A model generated the notes under the pieces. The model searched no databases. It was given only the letters and a program-made list of their open reading frames with translations, and was not told the origin of the DNA. From an uncultured Subdoligranulum sp. (GTDB lineage: Bacteria; Bacillota_A; Clostridia; Oscillospirales; Ruminococcaceae), in contig NZ_CALADU010000310.1 in the NCBI RefSeq assembly GCF_937890665.1, positions 1 through 13,792 of the forward strand: DNA of 13,792 nucleotides, given 5' to 3'. The position numbers and the translations under genes were made by a program. Shown here one piece after another: positions 5,867 to 12,652 of the stretch (its first letter is position 1; every line of letters begins with the position of its first letter).

Positions 5867-6241
5867 ATGAGAACATATTTCCCACACGAGATCCATCGGG
5901 GCGAGCTCTATTATGCGGATCTGAGGCCAGTAGTTGGATCTGAGCAAGGCGGCATACGCCCTGTGCTCATTCTGCAGAACAATATGGGCAACCGGCATAG
6001 TCCTACAGTGATAGCTGCTCCTGTTACAAGCAAGATGGGGAAAGCGAGGCTGCCCACCCATGTAAGCCTAAACAAGCACTCGAGTGGCCTGCACTGTGGT
6101 TCTACAATTCTTTTGGAGCAACTCCGTACCATTGACAAGTCCAGGCTCAAGGGAAGAATTGGGATGTTAAGTGAGCCTGAGATGAAACGGATCGACTGGG
6201 CGCTCGGGATCAGCATTGGTCTGGCAGAAGGGTATGATTAA
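5867..6241 (+). CDS. mazF: MazF/PemK-family endoribonuclease toxin, no MazE partner
   Basis: A 124-residue protein close to the Bacillus EndoA/MazF type. The N-terminal strand-loop RGELYYADLRPVVGSEQGGIRPVLILQNN (about residues 11-39) holds the conserved SEQGG loop and the catalytic Arg of GGIRPV. SPTVIAAPVTSK (about 45-56) holds the catalytic Thr, and TILLEQLRTIDKSRL (about 80-94) is the typical dimer-core signature. Length matches the family. ATG 5867 is chosen because TAAGGAGGTG lies 6-8 bases upstream; the longer frame to 5792 would cross the terminator. MazF enzymes cut single-stranded RNA at short sites and are normally held by a MazE antitoxin encoded just upstream. No such gene exists here; a structured RNA and terminator take its place. 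The toxin looks intact and active. Confidence 0.93.
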   Translation: MRTYFPHEIHRGELYYADLRPVVGSEQGGIRPVLILQNNMGNRHSPTVIAAPVTSKMGKARLPTHVSLNKHSSGLHCGSTILLEQLRTIDKSRLKGRIGMLSEPEMKRIDWALGISIGLAEGYD

Positions 6242-6431
6242 AATATAAGCTGTGTGATCGTCAACCTACTGTGGCAGTCCTTTTGCAACAGCCAGTAAAT
6301 TTTCTCAGTTTGACGCCATAATGATGGAGTGTCACACTTTTGCCCAATTTTTGCGGAGGTTTTCGTTGGGCTTGATGAATAGATAATACAGAAGTTTCGT
6401 GGCATTGTAGTATAACAGACGAGGAGGTGGT
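6242..6431. other. 190-bp intergenic region
   Basis: I see no gene. TATAAC at 6411-6416 is a possible -10 with TAG before it, and TTGACG at 6310-6315 is a possible -35 for a different start, but neither has a matching partner at 17 bases. Promoter position for the next gene is therefore unresolved. Confidence 0.4.
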
Positions 6432-7091
6432 ATGATGGAATACAGAGAAGTGTACTTTCGGATCCGCAGCTCCTATCGGTACGACAGTGGTTGGCCGGAT
6501 AAAGGCGTCGAGCACGCCTTCCGGGATGAGACACGCACCTTGTTTCAGTCGGCAGGCTGGGAGCTGCATCCCGCCAGGGAAGACAGCAGTTCCAGCGACA
6601 TAGTCACGAAGGGTCAGCAGGATCTGTATCTCCACCCCATGAATTTCAGCGGGGTGATCCAGACCGATGAGATTCCCCGGCTCCAGGAACTCTTGGAGGG
6701 TGCGCAAACCTTCCAATGCCAGGGGGTGGACTGCTACGAACGGTACTGGGAACTCACAGACGCGGAGTATCTGAAACAACTGGAGGACAGACGCGATGAG
6801 ATCATAGAGGCCATTCTGGAGCGGTACCAGACGAAGCGGAAGAACCTGTATGTCACAGGCCCGGCCGAGCTGAGCATTGCGAAACAGTTCTCCGTCCATA
6901 GGCTCTGCGACAAGGATGGAAAAAACAACTTGGCAAACCGCTATGTGGGGGAGCTGGTGGAGCGCCTCATCCGAGAGGGCCGCCTGGTGACGGCGGAGAC
7001 CCGAAATGGCCTCGGCATTCGCACGGCGGCCGGCGAGGAACTCCGGCAGCGGGGAGAACCCCTCCCGGGACAGCAGCAGATGACCCTGTAG
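6432..7091 (+). CDS. Hypothetical protein of mobile elements
   Basis: A 219-residue protein (ATG 6432; ATG 6435 is equally good, with GGAGG 7 bases before it). I know no named family for it. The N-terminal part (1-100) begins YREVYFRIRSSYRYDSGWPDKGVEHAFRDETRTLF and includes a cluster of serines and acidic residues. The middle (about 108-135) is a likely amphipathic helix or short coiled coil (DAEYLKQLEDRRDEIIEAILERYQTKRKN). The C-terminal part (140-205) looks like a winged-helix fold: an ELVERLIREGRLVTAETRNGLGI segment reads as helix plus beta wing. There are no membrane segments. The gene is 20 bases before a metallophosphoesterase and likely cotranscribed with it. A DNA-binding role is only a guess from the C-terminus. 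Confidence 0.8.
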   Translation: MMEYREVYFRIRSSYRYDSGWPDKGVEHAFRDETRTLFQSAGWELHPAREDSSSSDIVTKGQQDLYLHPMNFSGVIQTDEIPRLQELLEGAQTFQCQGVDCYERYWELTDAEYLKQLEDRRDEIIEAILERYQTKRKNLYVTGPAELSIAKQFSVHRLCDKDGKNNLANRYVGELVERLIREGRLVTAETRNGLGIRTAAGEELRQRGEPLPGQQQMTL

Positions 7092-7111
7092 GCGGGGAGA
7101 GAGGTGATCAG

Positions 7112-7861
7112 ATGTCGGTTTATATTACAGGCGATACCCACGGCGGATTTCAGAGGTTTGGGAGCAAATACTTCCCTCAGCAGAAAAACATGGGTCGTGA
7201 GGATTATGTGATCGTCACAGGCGACTTCGGAGGGCTGTGGGACGGAAGTCCCAAAGACCAATACTGGTTGGACTGGTTGGAGGAAAAGCCCTTTACCACC
7301 CTGTTTGTGGACGGGAACCATGAGAACTTCGATCTCCTGAATGCCCTTCCGGAAAAGCGTTGGAACGGCGGACGTGTTCATGTGGTGCGGGAGCATGTCC
7401 TTCATCTCATGCGGGGGCAGGTCTTCACCTTCGGCGGTCTGACCTGGTTCACTATGGGCGGCGCGTCCTCCCACGATATCCAGGACGGCATCCTGGACCC
7501 AGCCGATCCGGACTTTGAGCGGCAGTATTGGCTGATGCGGAGGCTGCGGGCCATGTTTCGGGTGAAGGGCGTGTCCTGGTGGTCGGAGGAACTGCCCAGC
7601 GCGGAGGAATACAACGAGGCGCTGGCGAATCTGGAGCGGGCAGGCTGGGCGGTGGACTGCATCCTGACCCACTGCGCCCCCAGCAGTATCGTCAAAAAGC
7701 TCGACCCCGGCTACGGAACGGACGAGCTGACGGACTTCCTGGAAACAGTGAAACAGCGGTGCCAATTCGCCTACTGGTTCTTCGGGCATTACCATAAGAA
7801 CCAGATCGTGGACGAGCGGTACATCCTCCAGTGGGAGCAGATCTCCAGGCTGGAGTTTTAA
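7112..7861 (+). CDS. Calcineurin-like metallophosphoesterase
   Basis: A 249-residue phosphoesterase with all five blocks of the family in order: GDTHG (7-11), GDFGGLW (37-43), GNHEN (68-72), THCAP (186-190) and GHYH (225-228). These carry the Asp, Asn and His ligands of the two-metal centre, so the enzyme should be active. Substrate cannot be read from sequence; members cleave phosphomonoesters, phosphodiesters or nucleic acids. ATG 7112 has GAGAGGTGATC just before it. No signal peptide is seen, so it acts in the cytosol. It follows an unknown protein by 20 bases and ends in a hairpin. Such single-domain phosphoesterases are frequent in Clostridia accessory DNA. A nuclease or nucleotidase role beside the repair genes downstream is possible but unproven. 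Confidence 0.92.
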   Translation: MSVYITGDTHGGFQRFGSKYFPQQKNMGREDYVIVTGDFGGLWDGSPKDQYWLDWLEEKPFTTLFVDGNHENFDLLNALPEKRWNGGRVHVVREHVLHLMRGQVFTFGGLTWFTMGGASSHDIQDGILDPADPDFERQYWLMRRLRAMFRVKGVSWWSEELPSAEEYNEALANLERAGWAVDCILTHCAPSSIVKKLDPGYGTDELTDFLETVKQRCQFAYWFFGHYHKNQIVDERYILQWEQISRLEF

Positions 7862-7866
7862 GCGCA

Positions 7867-7909
7867 GAAGTGAGCAAGAGGAGGCTGATTGCCTGCCTCT
7901 TGTTCGCTT
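7867..7909 (+). terminator. Hairpin after the phosphoesterase gene
   Basis: GAAGTGAGCAAGAGG-AGGC (7867-7885) pairs with GCCTGCCTCTTGTTCGCTT (7891-7909) around TGATT, with one bulge and wobble pairs. No T run follows beyond CTTTCAAT, so this is a weak or factor-dependent terminator. Confidence 0.55.
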
Positions 7910-7952
7910 TCAATATGAGTATTCGCTGGGTCGCCCCCACGGTGAACCGCGG

Positions 7953-7981
7953 TAGAAACCATAGAACTACTGTGCTATAAT
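7953..7981 (+). promoter_or_regulatory. Promoter of the AlkZ-related/polymerase/YolD genes
   Basis: TAGAAA (7953-7958), a 17-base spacer and TATAAT (7976-7981), with TGC just before it giving an extended -10. The GTG start lies 22 bases downstream of the -10. No GAAC-N4-GTTC LexA box is seen here, although UvrX-type polymerases are often SOS-controlled. Confidence 0.72.
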
Positions 7982-8003
7982 GGCATCGTAAGGGGGCGGT
8001 ACA

Positions 8004-8735
8004 GTGGCCATCGAAAACGGAGAGTGGATCATGCGGGGACTGGACTGGGATGACCCCAGCCGTGTCCAGACGTGGGAGGACCTCATTGATCTGATCAACG
8101 AGGTCGGTTTCCTGCCCTTGTTCAAAAACGAGGTGGACGGTTTCTCCGTGGAGGAAAACACAGGAGACCTCTACTGGTGGACTGGCGACGAGGAGCAGGA
8201 CCCGTGGGAATGGCGGTGCCTCATGGCCCGCAGCGGGAAAGTGGCCTATGGAAAGTTTTTCGGCAAAAAGGCCGGCTTCATCTCCAGAGCTTGGTTCCCC
8301 CACTTCGCCAACTGGCGGCGGGATGGATACGACTTCGACAGCCGCTGGGACGAAGAGCTGGCCCCCATGCGCCAGAAGCGGATCATGGACTGCTTTTCCA
8401 TCCGAGAGGAGTGGTTCTCCTTTGCCCTGAAACAGCGGGCCGGCTTCGGCAAGGGCGGTGAAAAGAACTTCGAGGGTACCGTCACCGACCTGCAGATGGG
8501 TGGTTACCTCTTGATTCGGGACTTCCGGCAGCGAATCAATAAACGGGGCGCACCCTACGGCTGGCCCCTCTCCATCTACACCACCCCGGAGGCCCTGTGG
8601 GGCTATGACCACATTTCTTCCGCCTATTCCGTGGATCCGGCGGAATCCAAAACCATGATTTATGAACAGGTAGGGAAGAACTTTCCGGACGCGGCCCCGG
8701 GGGAACTGGACGCCGTGCTGGGTTGGACCCGATAA
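8004..8735 (+). CDS. AlkZ-related (YcaQ-like) protein
   Basis: A 243-residue protein resembling those annotated as AlkZ-related in gut Clostridia. Characteristic stretches are WEDLIDLINEVGFLPLFKN (24-42), GFSVEENTGDLYWWTGDEEQDPWEW (about 46-70), ARSGKVAYGKFFGKKAGFIS (about 74-93), RRDGYDFDSRWDE, and the segment with GFGKGGEKNFEGTVTDLQM near the centre, followed by LLIRDFRQR. AlkZ/YcaQ enzymes are DNA glycosylases for bulky or crosslinked bases, but this branch is shorter and its activity is unknown. GTG 8004 is the start: AGGGGG lies 7 bases upstream. It is 49 bases before a Y-family polymerase and shares its strand and promoter, which fits a DNA-damage function. The family name is from memory and is likely rather than certain. 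Confidence 0.82.
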   Translation: MAIENGEWIMRGLDWDDPSRVQTWEDLIDLINEVGFLPLFKNEVDGFSVEENTGDLYWWTGDEEQDPWEWRCLMARSGKVAYGKFFGKKAGFISRAWFPHFANWRRDGYDFDSRWDEELAPMRQKRIMDCFSIREEWFSFALKQRAGFGKGGEKNFEGTVTDLQMGGYLLIRDFRQRINKRGAPYGWPLSIYTTPEALWGYDHISSAYSVDPAESKTMIYEQVGKNFPDAAPGELDAVLGWTR

Positions 8736-8784
8736 TGGGACAGCGATTGTGAGATACTAATTAAAATGGAAGGAGGGAGCGGGC

Positions 8785-10302
8785 ATGAAAGAACGGACCT
8801 ATATCTGCTGTGACCTGAAATCGTTCTACGCCTCGGTGGAGTGCGTGGAGCGGGGGCTGGATCCCATGACCACCAACTTGGTGGTGGCAGACAAGCGGCG
8901 CACGGAGAAGACGATCTGCCTGGCCGTCTCCCCCTCTCTGAAAGCCTACGGTATCTCTGGCCGGGCCCGGCTGTTCGAGGTGGTACAGCGGGTGGCAGAG
9001 GTAAACGCCAAGCGGAAATGGGACGCTCCAGGCTATCAGCTCACCGGCGCCTCCTGGAACGATCCTGAAGTACAGGGGAACCCTGCCTTGGCTCTGGACT
9101 ATATCGTGGCTCCGCCCCGGATGGCTCATTACATCGACTGGAGTACGAAAATCTACAGCGTCTATCTGAAATATATCGCCCCAGAGGACATCTTCCCCTA
9201 CTCCATCGACGAGGTGTTCATGGACATCACCAACTACCTGGACACCTATAAGATGACGGCGCGGGAACTGACCCGCACCATTATCCTGGACATTCTGAAG
9301 ACTACCGGCATCACCGCTGCGGCGGGAATGGGTACCAATCTATATCTTGCCAAGGTTGCCATGGACATCGTAGCCAAGCACGTCCATCCAGATCAAGATG
9401 GAGTGCGGATTGCCAAACTCAATGAGATGACCTACCGCCGTCTTCTGTGGACCCACCGCCCCCTGACGGATTTCTGGCGGGTAGGCAAGGGCTATGCCAA
9501 TAAGCTGGAGGCTCACGGACTATATACCACGGGCGACATCGCCCGGTGTTCCATCGGCAAACCCGGAGATTACCACAGCGAGGAACTGTTGTACCGGCTG
9601 TTCGGCGTCAATGCGGAGATTTTGATCGACCATGCCTGGGGCTGGGAGCCCTGCACTATTGCGGACGTGAAAGCCTATAAGCCGGAGAACAAAAGTATCG
9701 TCTCCGGGCAAGTCCTGCAGTGTCCCTACGACTTCAAGAAAGCCAGGCTGGTGGTGCGGGAGATGGCGGACGCCCTGGCCTTGGATTTGGTGGACAAAGG
9801 GCTGGTGACCAACCAGCTGGTACTCACCGTGGGCTACGACCGGGAGAATCTGGACGGCCCAAGCCGCCGTCAGAGCTACCGCGGCCCGGTGACCACTGAT
9901 CGCTATGGCCGGAAGATCCCCAAGCACGCCGTGGGGACAGAGAACTTCCCCTACACTTCTTCCGCCAGCGATCTGCTGAAGGCGGTGAGTGCCCTTTACG
10001 ACCGGATCGTGGACGAGAATCTACTGATCCGCCGACTGAGCATCAGTGCCAACAAGCTGCTCCCCGAGGTTGATGTGCCCAAGGATGAGGCAGAGCAGTT
10101 GGATCTGTTCACCGACTACGCCGCCAAGGAGCAGCAGGAGCAGGCGGACGAGGCCGCCCATGCCCGGGAGCGGAAGATTCAGGAGGCCATGCTGGGGATC
10201 AAGAAGAAGTTCGGCAAGAACGCCATCCTCAAGGGGATGAACCTGGAGGAGGGGGCCACTGCCCGTGAGCGGAATCAGACCATAGGAGGACATCACGAAT
10301 GA
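8785..10302 (+). CDS. Y-family translesion DNA polymerase (UvrX/UmuC-like)
   Basis: A 505-residue polymerase. Catalytic motifs are CDLKSFYASVECVERGLDP (9-27; metal ligand D10, steric-gate Y15) and YSIDEVFMDIT (139-149; D142, E143). A helix-hairpin-helix-like thumb region follows (TDFWRVGKGYANKLEAHGLYTTGDIA), then the little-finger domain. QLDLF (438-442) fits the beta-clamp-binding consensus. The C-terminal tail AMLGIKKKFGKNAILKGMN ... RNQTIGGHHE is typical of polymerases on Gram-positive plasmids, phages and ICEs. ATG 8785 has AGGAGGG 7 bases before it. Its stop overlaps the YolD-like start by four bases. The enzyme bypasses template lesions with low fidelity and would raise survival and mutation rates of a damaged host. 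Everything needed for activity is present. Confidence 0.96.
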   Translation: MKERTYICCDLKSFYASVECVERGLDPMTTNLVVADKRRTEKTICLAVSPSLKAYGISGRARLFEVVQRVAEVNAKRKWDAPGYQLTGASWNDPEVQGNPALALDYIVAPPRMAHYIDWSTKIYSVYLKYIAPEDIFPYSIDEVFMDITNYLDTYKMTARELTRTIILDILKTTGITAAAGMGTNLYLAKVAMDIVAKHVHPDQDGVRIAKLNEMTYRRLLWTHRPLTDFWRVGKGYANKLEAHGLYTTGDIARCSIGKPGDYHSEELLYRLFGVNAEILIDHAWGWEPCTIADVKAYKPENKSIVSGQVLQCPYDFKKARLVVREMADALALDLVDKGLVTNQLVLTVGYDRENLDGPSRRQSYRGPVTTDRYGRKIPKHAVGTENFPYTSSASDLLKAVSALYDRIVDENLLIRRLSISANKLLPEVDVPKDEAEQLDLFTDYAAKEQQEQADEAAHARERKIQEAMLGIKKKFGKNAILKGMNLEEGATARERNQTIGGHHE

Positions 10303-10730
10303 GCGGGCCATACGATGACATCATCAATTTGCCCCATCCCACATCGACAAAGCATCCCCGGATGCCTATGTCGGATCGGGCTGCTATTTTTAGCCCCTTC
10401 GCCGCCCTCACAGGCCACGCCGCTGCCATCCAGGAGACTGCCCGTCTGACAGACCAGCGGATGGAACTGGACGAGGACACCAAGGCTATGCTGGACCTCA
10501 AGCAACAAATTCTGGCTGACAGGATTGCAGAGCGACCGGAGATCTCTGTGGTCTGGTTCCGCCCGGATGCGAGGAAGGAAGGCGGCCAGTATGTCACGAC
10601 CGTGGGTCAGCTGAAAAAAGTCGATGACATTGCGAGAATCCTGCAACTTGCCGACGGCACAACGATCCCTCTGGACGAAGTTCTTGAACTCCGGAGCGAC
10701 TGCTTCCACGGGATTTTTCAGGATGGGTAG
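10299..10730 (+). CDS. YolD-like protein
   Basis: A 143-residue protein of the YolD-like family, which is paired with UvrX-type polymerases and proposed from genome context to play a UmuD-like accessory role. The N-terminus (SDRAAIFSPFAALTGHAAAIQETARLTDQRMELDED, about residues 25-60) is the family's diagnostic block. The remainder is a small beta-rich region with WFRPDARKEGGQYVTTVGQLKKVDDI. ATG 10299 overlaps the polymerase stop (ATGA) and AGGAGGA lies 8 bases upstream, so translation is coupled and the two proteins should be made in fixed ratio. It ends the repair group and is followed by a clear intrinsic terminator at 10792. Confidence 0.93.
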   Translation: MSGPYDDIINLPHPTSTKHPRMPMSDRAAIFSPFAALTGHAAAIQETARLTDQRMELDEDTKAMLDLKQQILADRIAERPEISVVWFRPDARKEGGQYVTTVGQLKKVDDIARILQLADGTTIPLDEVLELRSDCFHGIFQDG

Positions 10731-10742
10731 ATGTAAGAATGA

Positions 10743-10762
10743 TGTAACCCCTTGTAACCCCT
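10743..10762 (+). repeat. Tandem 10-bp repeat (TGTAACCCCT x2)
   Basis: Two perfect adjacent copies at 10743-10752 and 10753-10762, between the YolD-like stop and the terminator. Adjacent 10-bp copies lie on the same face of the helix and could be bound by a small protein such as the excisionase encoded 140 bases further on. Confidence 0.6.
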
Positions 10763-10791
10763 CCCCATTTCCCAGAAAGAGGTTATATATG

Positions 10792-10825
10792 TACCGGCTG
10801 TCCCTTTGGGATAGCCGGTATTTTT
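10792..10825 (+). terminator. Intrinsic terminator of the repair genes
   Basis: TACCGGCTGTCCC (10792-10804) pairs with GGGATAGCCGGTA (10808-10820) around TTT, with one G-U pair, and is followed by TTTTT (10821-10825). Confidence 0.92.
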
Positions 10826-10851
10826 CAACTCTTCTATTAGTCAACACATAC

Positions 10852-10898
10852 GGGGCCGCCTGCTGGCCCCAGTAGGTGGCCTCCCAATGCAAGGAGGC
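10852..10898 (+). promoter_or_regulatory. Two-hairpin leader sequestering the excisionase ribosome binding site
   Basis: GGGGCC (10852-10857) pairs with GGCCCC (10865-10870). GCCTCC (10879-10884) pairs with GGAGGC (10893-10898), which contains the GGAGG used by the next gene. If the second stem forms, translation is limited. Whether this is a true switch cannot be told from sequence. Confidence 0.55.
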
Positions 10899-10903
10899 AG
10901 AAA

Positions 10904-11119
10904 ATGAAGAAACAGTCGATGTTTGAAAATTACCCGGATGTCGTGGAGGTGGATGACCTTCGAAAAATGCTCGGCGGCATCAGCAAGAAATTGGCCTACA
11001 GATTACTATCAGATCAGGAAATTCGGAGTGTACGTGTCGGCAGAACCTATAAGATTCCCAAAATCTGCGTAATCGAGTATCTGATGGGTGAGGAAATGTG
11101 TCACATCAACCTCTCCTAA
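10904..11119 (+). CDS. Excisionase-family helix-turn-helix protein (Xis-like)
   Basis: A 71-residue protein with one winged HTH of the excisionase/MerR-like type: VVEVDDLRKMLGGISKKLAYRLLSDQEIRSVRVGRTYKIPKICVIEYL (about residues 13-60). The VGRTYKIPK segment forms the wing, and the tail is short. ATG 10904 has AAGGAGG 6 bases upstream, in a potential hairpin. It lies 153 bases before the integrase gene, the standard place for a recombination directionality factor, which bends the attachment DNA so that the integrase excises the element. The identity as Xis rests on size, fold and position. Confidence 0.9.
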   Translation: MKKQSMFENYPDVVEVDDLRKMLGGISKKLAYRLLSDQEIRSVRVGRTYKIPKICVIEYLMGEEMCHINLS

Positions 11120-11126
11120 AGCCCAC

Positions 11127-11244
11127 AAATTTGCCTGTTCCCTCATCGGATAACGTAGAAAAGTCGAGTGCTTTTTCTACGTTTAAAGTATAGCTATTCG
11201 AACCCATCTGTGGTATGTTGGGGGTGTCAACAGCAGGCAAATTT
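11127..11244. promoter_or_regulatory. Inverted repeats in the integrase upstream region
   Basis: AAATTTGCCTG (11127-11137) is repeated inverted as CAGGCAAATTT (11234-11244). Inside, AACGTAGAAAA (11152-11162) and TTTTCTACGTT (11173-11183) form a perfect 11-bp palindrome with a 10-base loop. The inner arms contain CGTAGA, also found in the three repeats at 12653-12712, so integrase may bind here and control its own gene. I see no firm promoter in this interval. Confidence 0.6.
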
Positions 11245-11272
11245 ATACTTGTTATGACAAAGGAGGACTATC

Positions 11273-12508
11273 ATGATAACAGGATGCCTGCAGCAGAAAA
11301 ATGGATACTACTATGTGCTTTTATACCTCAAGGTAGACGGAAAGCGGAAGGTCAAATGGATATCAACCAAATTGCCCGTGTCCGGAACCAGTGAGCGCAA
11401 GGCAAAAAGGGCGTTTGATGAGATCCGAAGCCAGTTTGAAAAAGAGTACGAGGAGCAGTTGCAACGTGAGGAACAGGAGCGCATTCTGGAGCAGACTGTT
11501 CCCCATGATGCACGGTTGGAGTTCTCGGACTACATGAACAAGTGGCTGAATAGTGTGCGCTCTACGATCGCCACCGCAACATACCAGAGCTATGCCAATA
11601 TGCTCAAGGCCCGCATTATCCCCTACTTCGAACCGCGCGGAATTGCGGTGATGGATTTGACACCTCAAGACATTGAAGATTTTTATCAAAAGGTGCTGGC
11701 AGACGGATGCACGACAAATACCGTGATACATTACCACGCAATCATCCGAAAAGCTCTGCAAAGCGCAGTCCGGAAGGATACCATCGCCAAAAATCCCGCC
11801 GACAAAGTAGACCGGCCGAAGAAAAACGTTTATCATGGCACTTTCTACAGTGAGGAAGAAATGCTGGAGCTGTTTGATGCGGTGGAAGGCGATCCCCTTG
11901 AACTGTGCGTGAAGATTGCCGCCTATTACGGTCTGCGCCGAAGCGAGGTGTTGGGGCTGAGATGGAGCGCCATCGATCTGGAGCGCAAGACCATCTCCAT
12001 CAGCCACAAGGTTATCGAGGCAGAGGTGAATGGGAAATTCGTCCCGGTTGGAGAAGATGTACTGAAAACCAAGTCCAGTTTTCGGACACTACCCCTCATC
12101 CCCGCAGTGGAAAAACTGATCCTGGCAGAAAAAGAAAAGCAGGAGATGTACAGAAGACTGTTCAAAAAGTCCTACTGCAGAGATTATCTCGAATACATCT
12201 GTGTAGATCAATGCGGCAGACTTCTACGTCCGAATTATGTGACAGAACACTTCAGCTGGATCATTGAGAAATACGGCTTGCGGAAAATCCGGTTCCACGA
12301 TCTACGGCATACCTGCGCAAGTCTTCTGCTTAACAGCGGAGAAAATATCACAATGAAGCAGATCCAAATATGGCTGGGACATAGTACCTATTCCACAACA
12401 GCAGACATCTACGCACACTTGGATCACAACGCACAGCAGGCTCCTGCAAATACAATGAATGGTATGTTCATTCGCGGGGCCAAAGATTGTGCGGTGCAGC
12501 CAATATAA
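11273..12508 (+). CDS. int: Tyrosine recombinase (site-specific integrase)
   Basis: A 411-residue integrase of the Tn916/phage type. The N-terminal part (1-75) is an arm-binding-like domain followed by a helical, charged linker. The SAM-like core-binding domain covers about 82-178 (LEFSDYMNKWLNSVR ... NPADKVDRP). The catalytic domain runs from about 190 to the end. Active-site residues are complete: R222 (YYGLRRSE), K267 (KTKSS), H342 and R345 (HDLRH), H370 (WLGHS) and Y380 (TADIYAHLD). AGGAGG lies 6 bases before ATG 11273. It follows the Xis-like gene and directs recombination at the element end, just upstream of a tRNA-Ser core and arm-like repeats. It is not frameshifted and should be functional. 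Confidence 0.97.
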   Translation: MITGCLQQKNGYYYVLLYLKVDGKRKVKWISTKLPVSGTSERKAKRAFDEIRSQFEKEYEEQLQREEQERILEQTVPHDARLEFSDYMNKWLNSVRSTIATATYQSYANMLKARIIPYFEPRGIAVMDLTPQDIEDFYQKVLADGCTTNTVIHYHAIIRKALQSAVRKDTIAKNPADKVDRPKKNVYHGTFYSEEEMLELFDAVEGDPLELCVKIAAYYGLRRSEVLGLRWSAIDLERKTISISHKVIEAEVNGKFVPVGEDVLKTKSSFRTLPLIPAVEKLILAEKEKQEMYRRLFKKSYCRDYLEYICVDQCGRLLRPNYVTEHFSWIIEKYGLRKIRFHDLRHTCASLLLNSGENITMKQIQIWLGHSTYSTTADIYAHLDHNAQQAPANTMNGMFIRGAKDCAVQPI

Positions 12509-12539
12509 AAAAGCTGGCAGTGATTTCACACTGCCAGCT
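12507..12539 (-). terminator. Terminator of the minus-strand tRNA-Ser
   Basis: AGCTGGCAGTG (12512-12522) and CACTGCCAGCT (12529-12539) form a perfect 11-bp stem with a 6-base loop. On the minus strand the stem is followed by TTTTTT, so it ends tRNA transcription and lies directly next to the tRNA's CCA. On the plus strand it lies just after the integrase stop without a T run. Confidence 0.85.
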
Positions 12540-12540
12540 C

Positions 12541-12630
12541 TGGCGGAGGAGGTGGGGGTCGAACCCACGCGCCGGTCACCCGACCTACGAGATTTCGAGT
12601 CACGCCTCTTCACCACTTGAGTACTCCTCC
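12541..12630 (-). tRNA. tRNA-Ser (anticodon CGA), complete
   Basis: Minus strand, 90 nt including an encoded CCA (12541-12543). The acceptor GGAGGAG pairs fully with CTCCTCC, the D stem is CTC/GAG with GG in the loop, and the anticodon loop CTCGAAA (12593-12599) has anticodon CGA. There is a long Ser-type variable arm (GGTC/GACC), and the T stem GTGGG/CCCAC has loop TTCGACC. The anticodon stem CGTGA/TCTCG has one U-U mismatch at its third pair. It reads toward the integrase and has its own terminator. I read it as an element-borne copy that replaces the tRNA broken at 12771-12812; alternatively its own anticodon loop is the junction. Confidence 0.9.
12591..12602. repeat. Core repeat, copy 1 (in the intact tRNA anticodon arm)
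   Basis: GATTTCGAGTCA is identical to 12771-12782, exactly 180 bp away, with CCTAC also shared two bases upstream of both. It spans the anticodon loop, a standard tyrosine-integrase crossover site. Confidence 0.7.
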
Positions 12631-12652
12631 GTATGTTTCAAACACCTGCTCC

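Noticed and set aside
6941..7795. 284-residue minus-strand frame opposite the metallophosphoesterase
   Set aside because: Shadow frame of a gene whose five metal-binding motifs are all intact on the plus strand.
8736..8784. LexA box upstream of the polymerase gene
   Set aside because: No GAAC-N4-GTTC or close variant is present in the interval.
10743..10762. CRISPR or replication-origin iterons
   Set aside because: Only two adjacent 10-bp copies without spacers and no Rep or Cas gene nearby.
10293..10892. 199-residue minus-strand frame opposite the YolD-like gene
   Set aside because: Antisense shadow of a recognised gene; it crosses the intrinsic terminator and the tandem repeat and has no domain.
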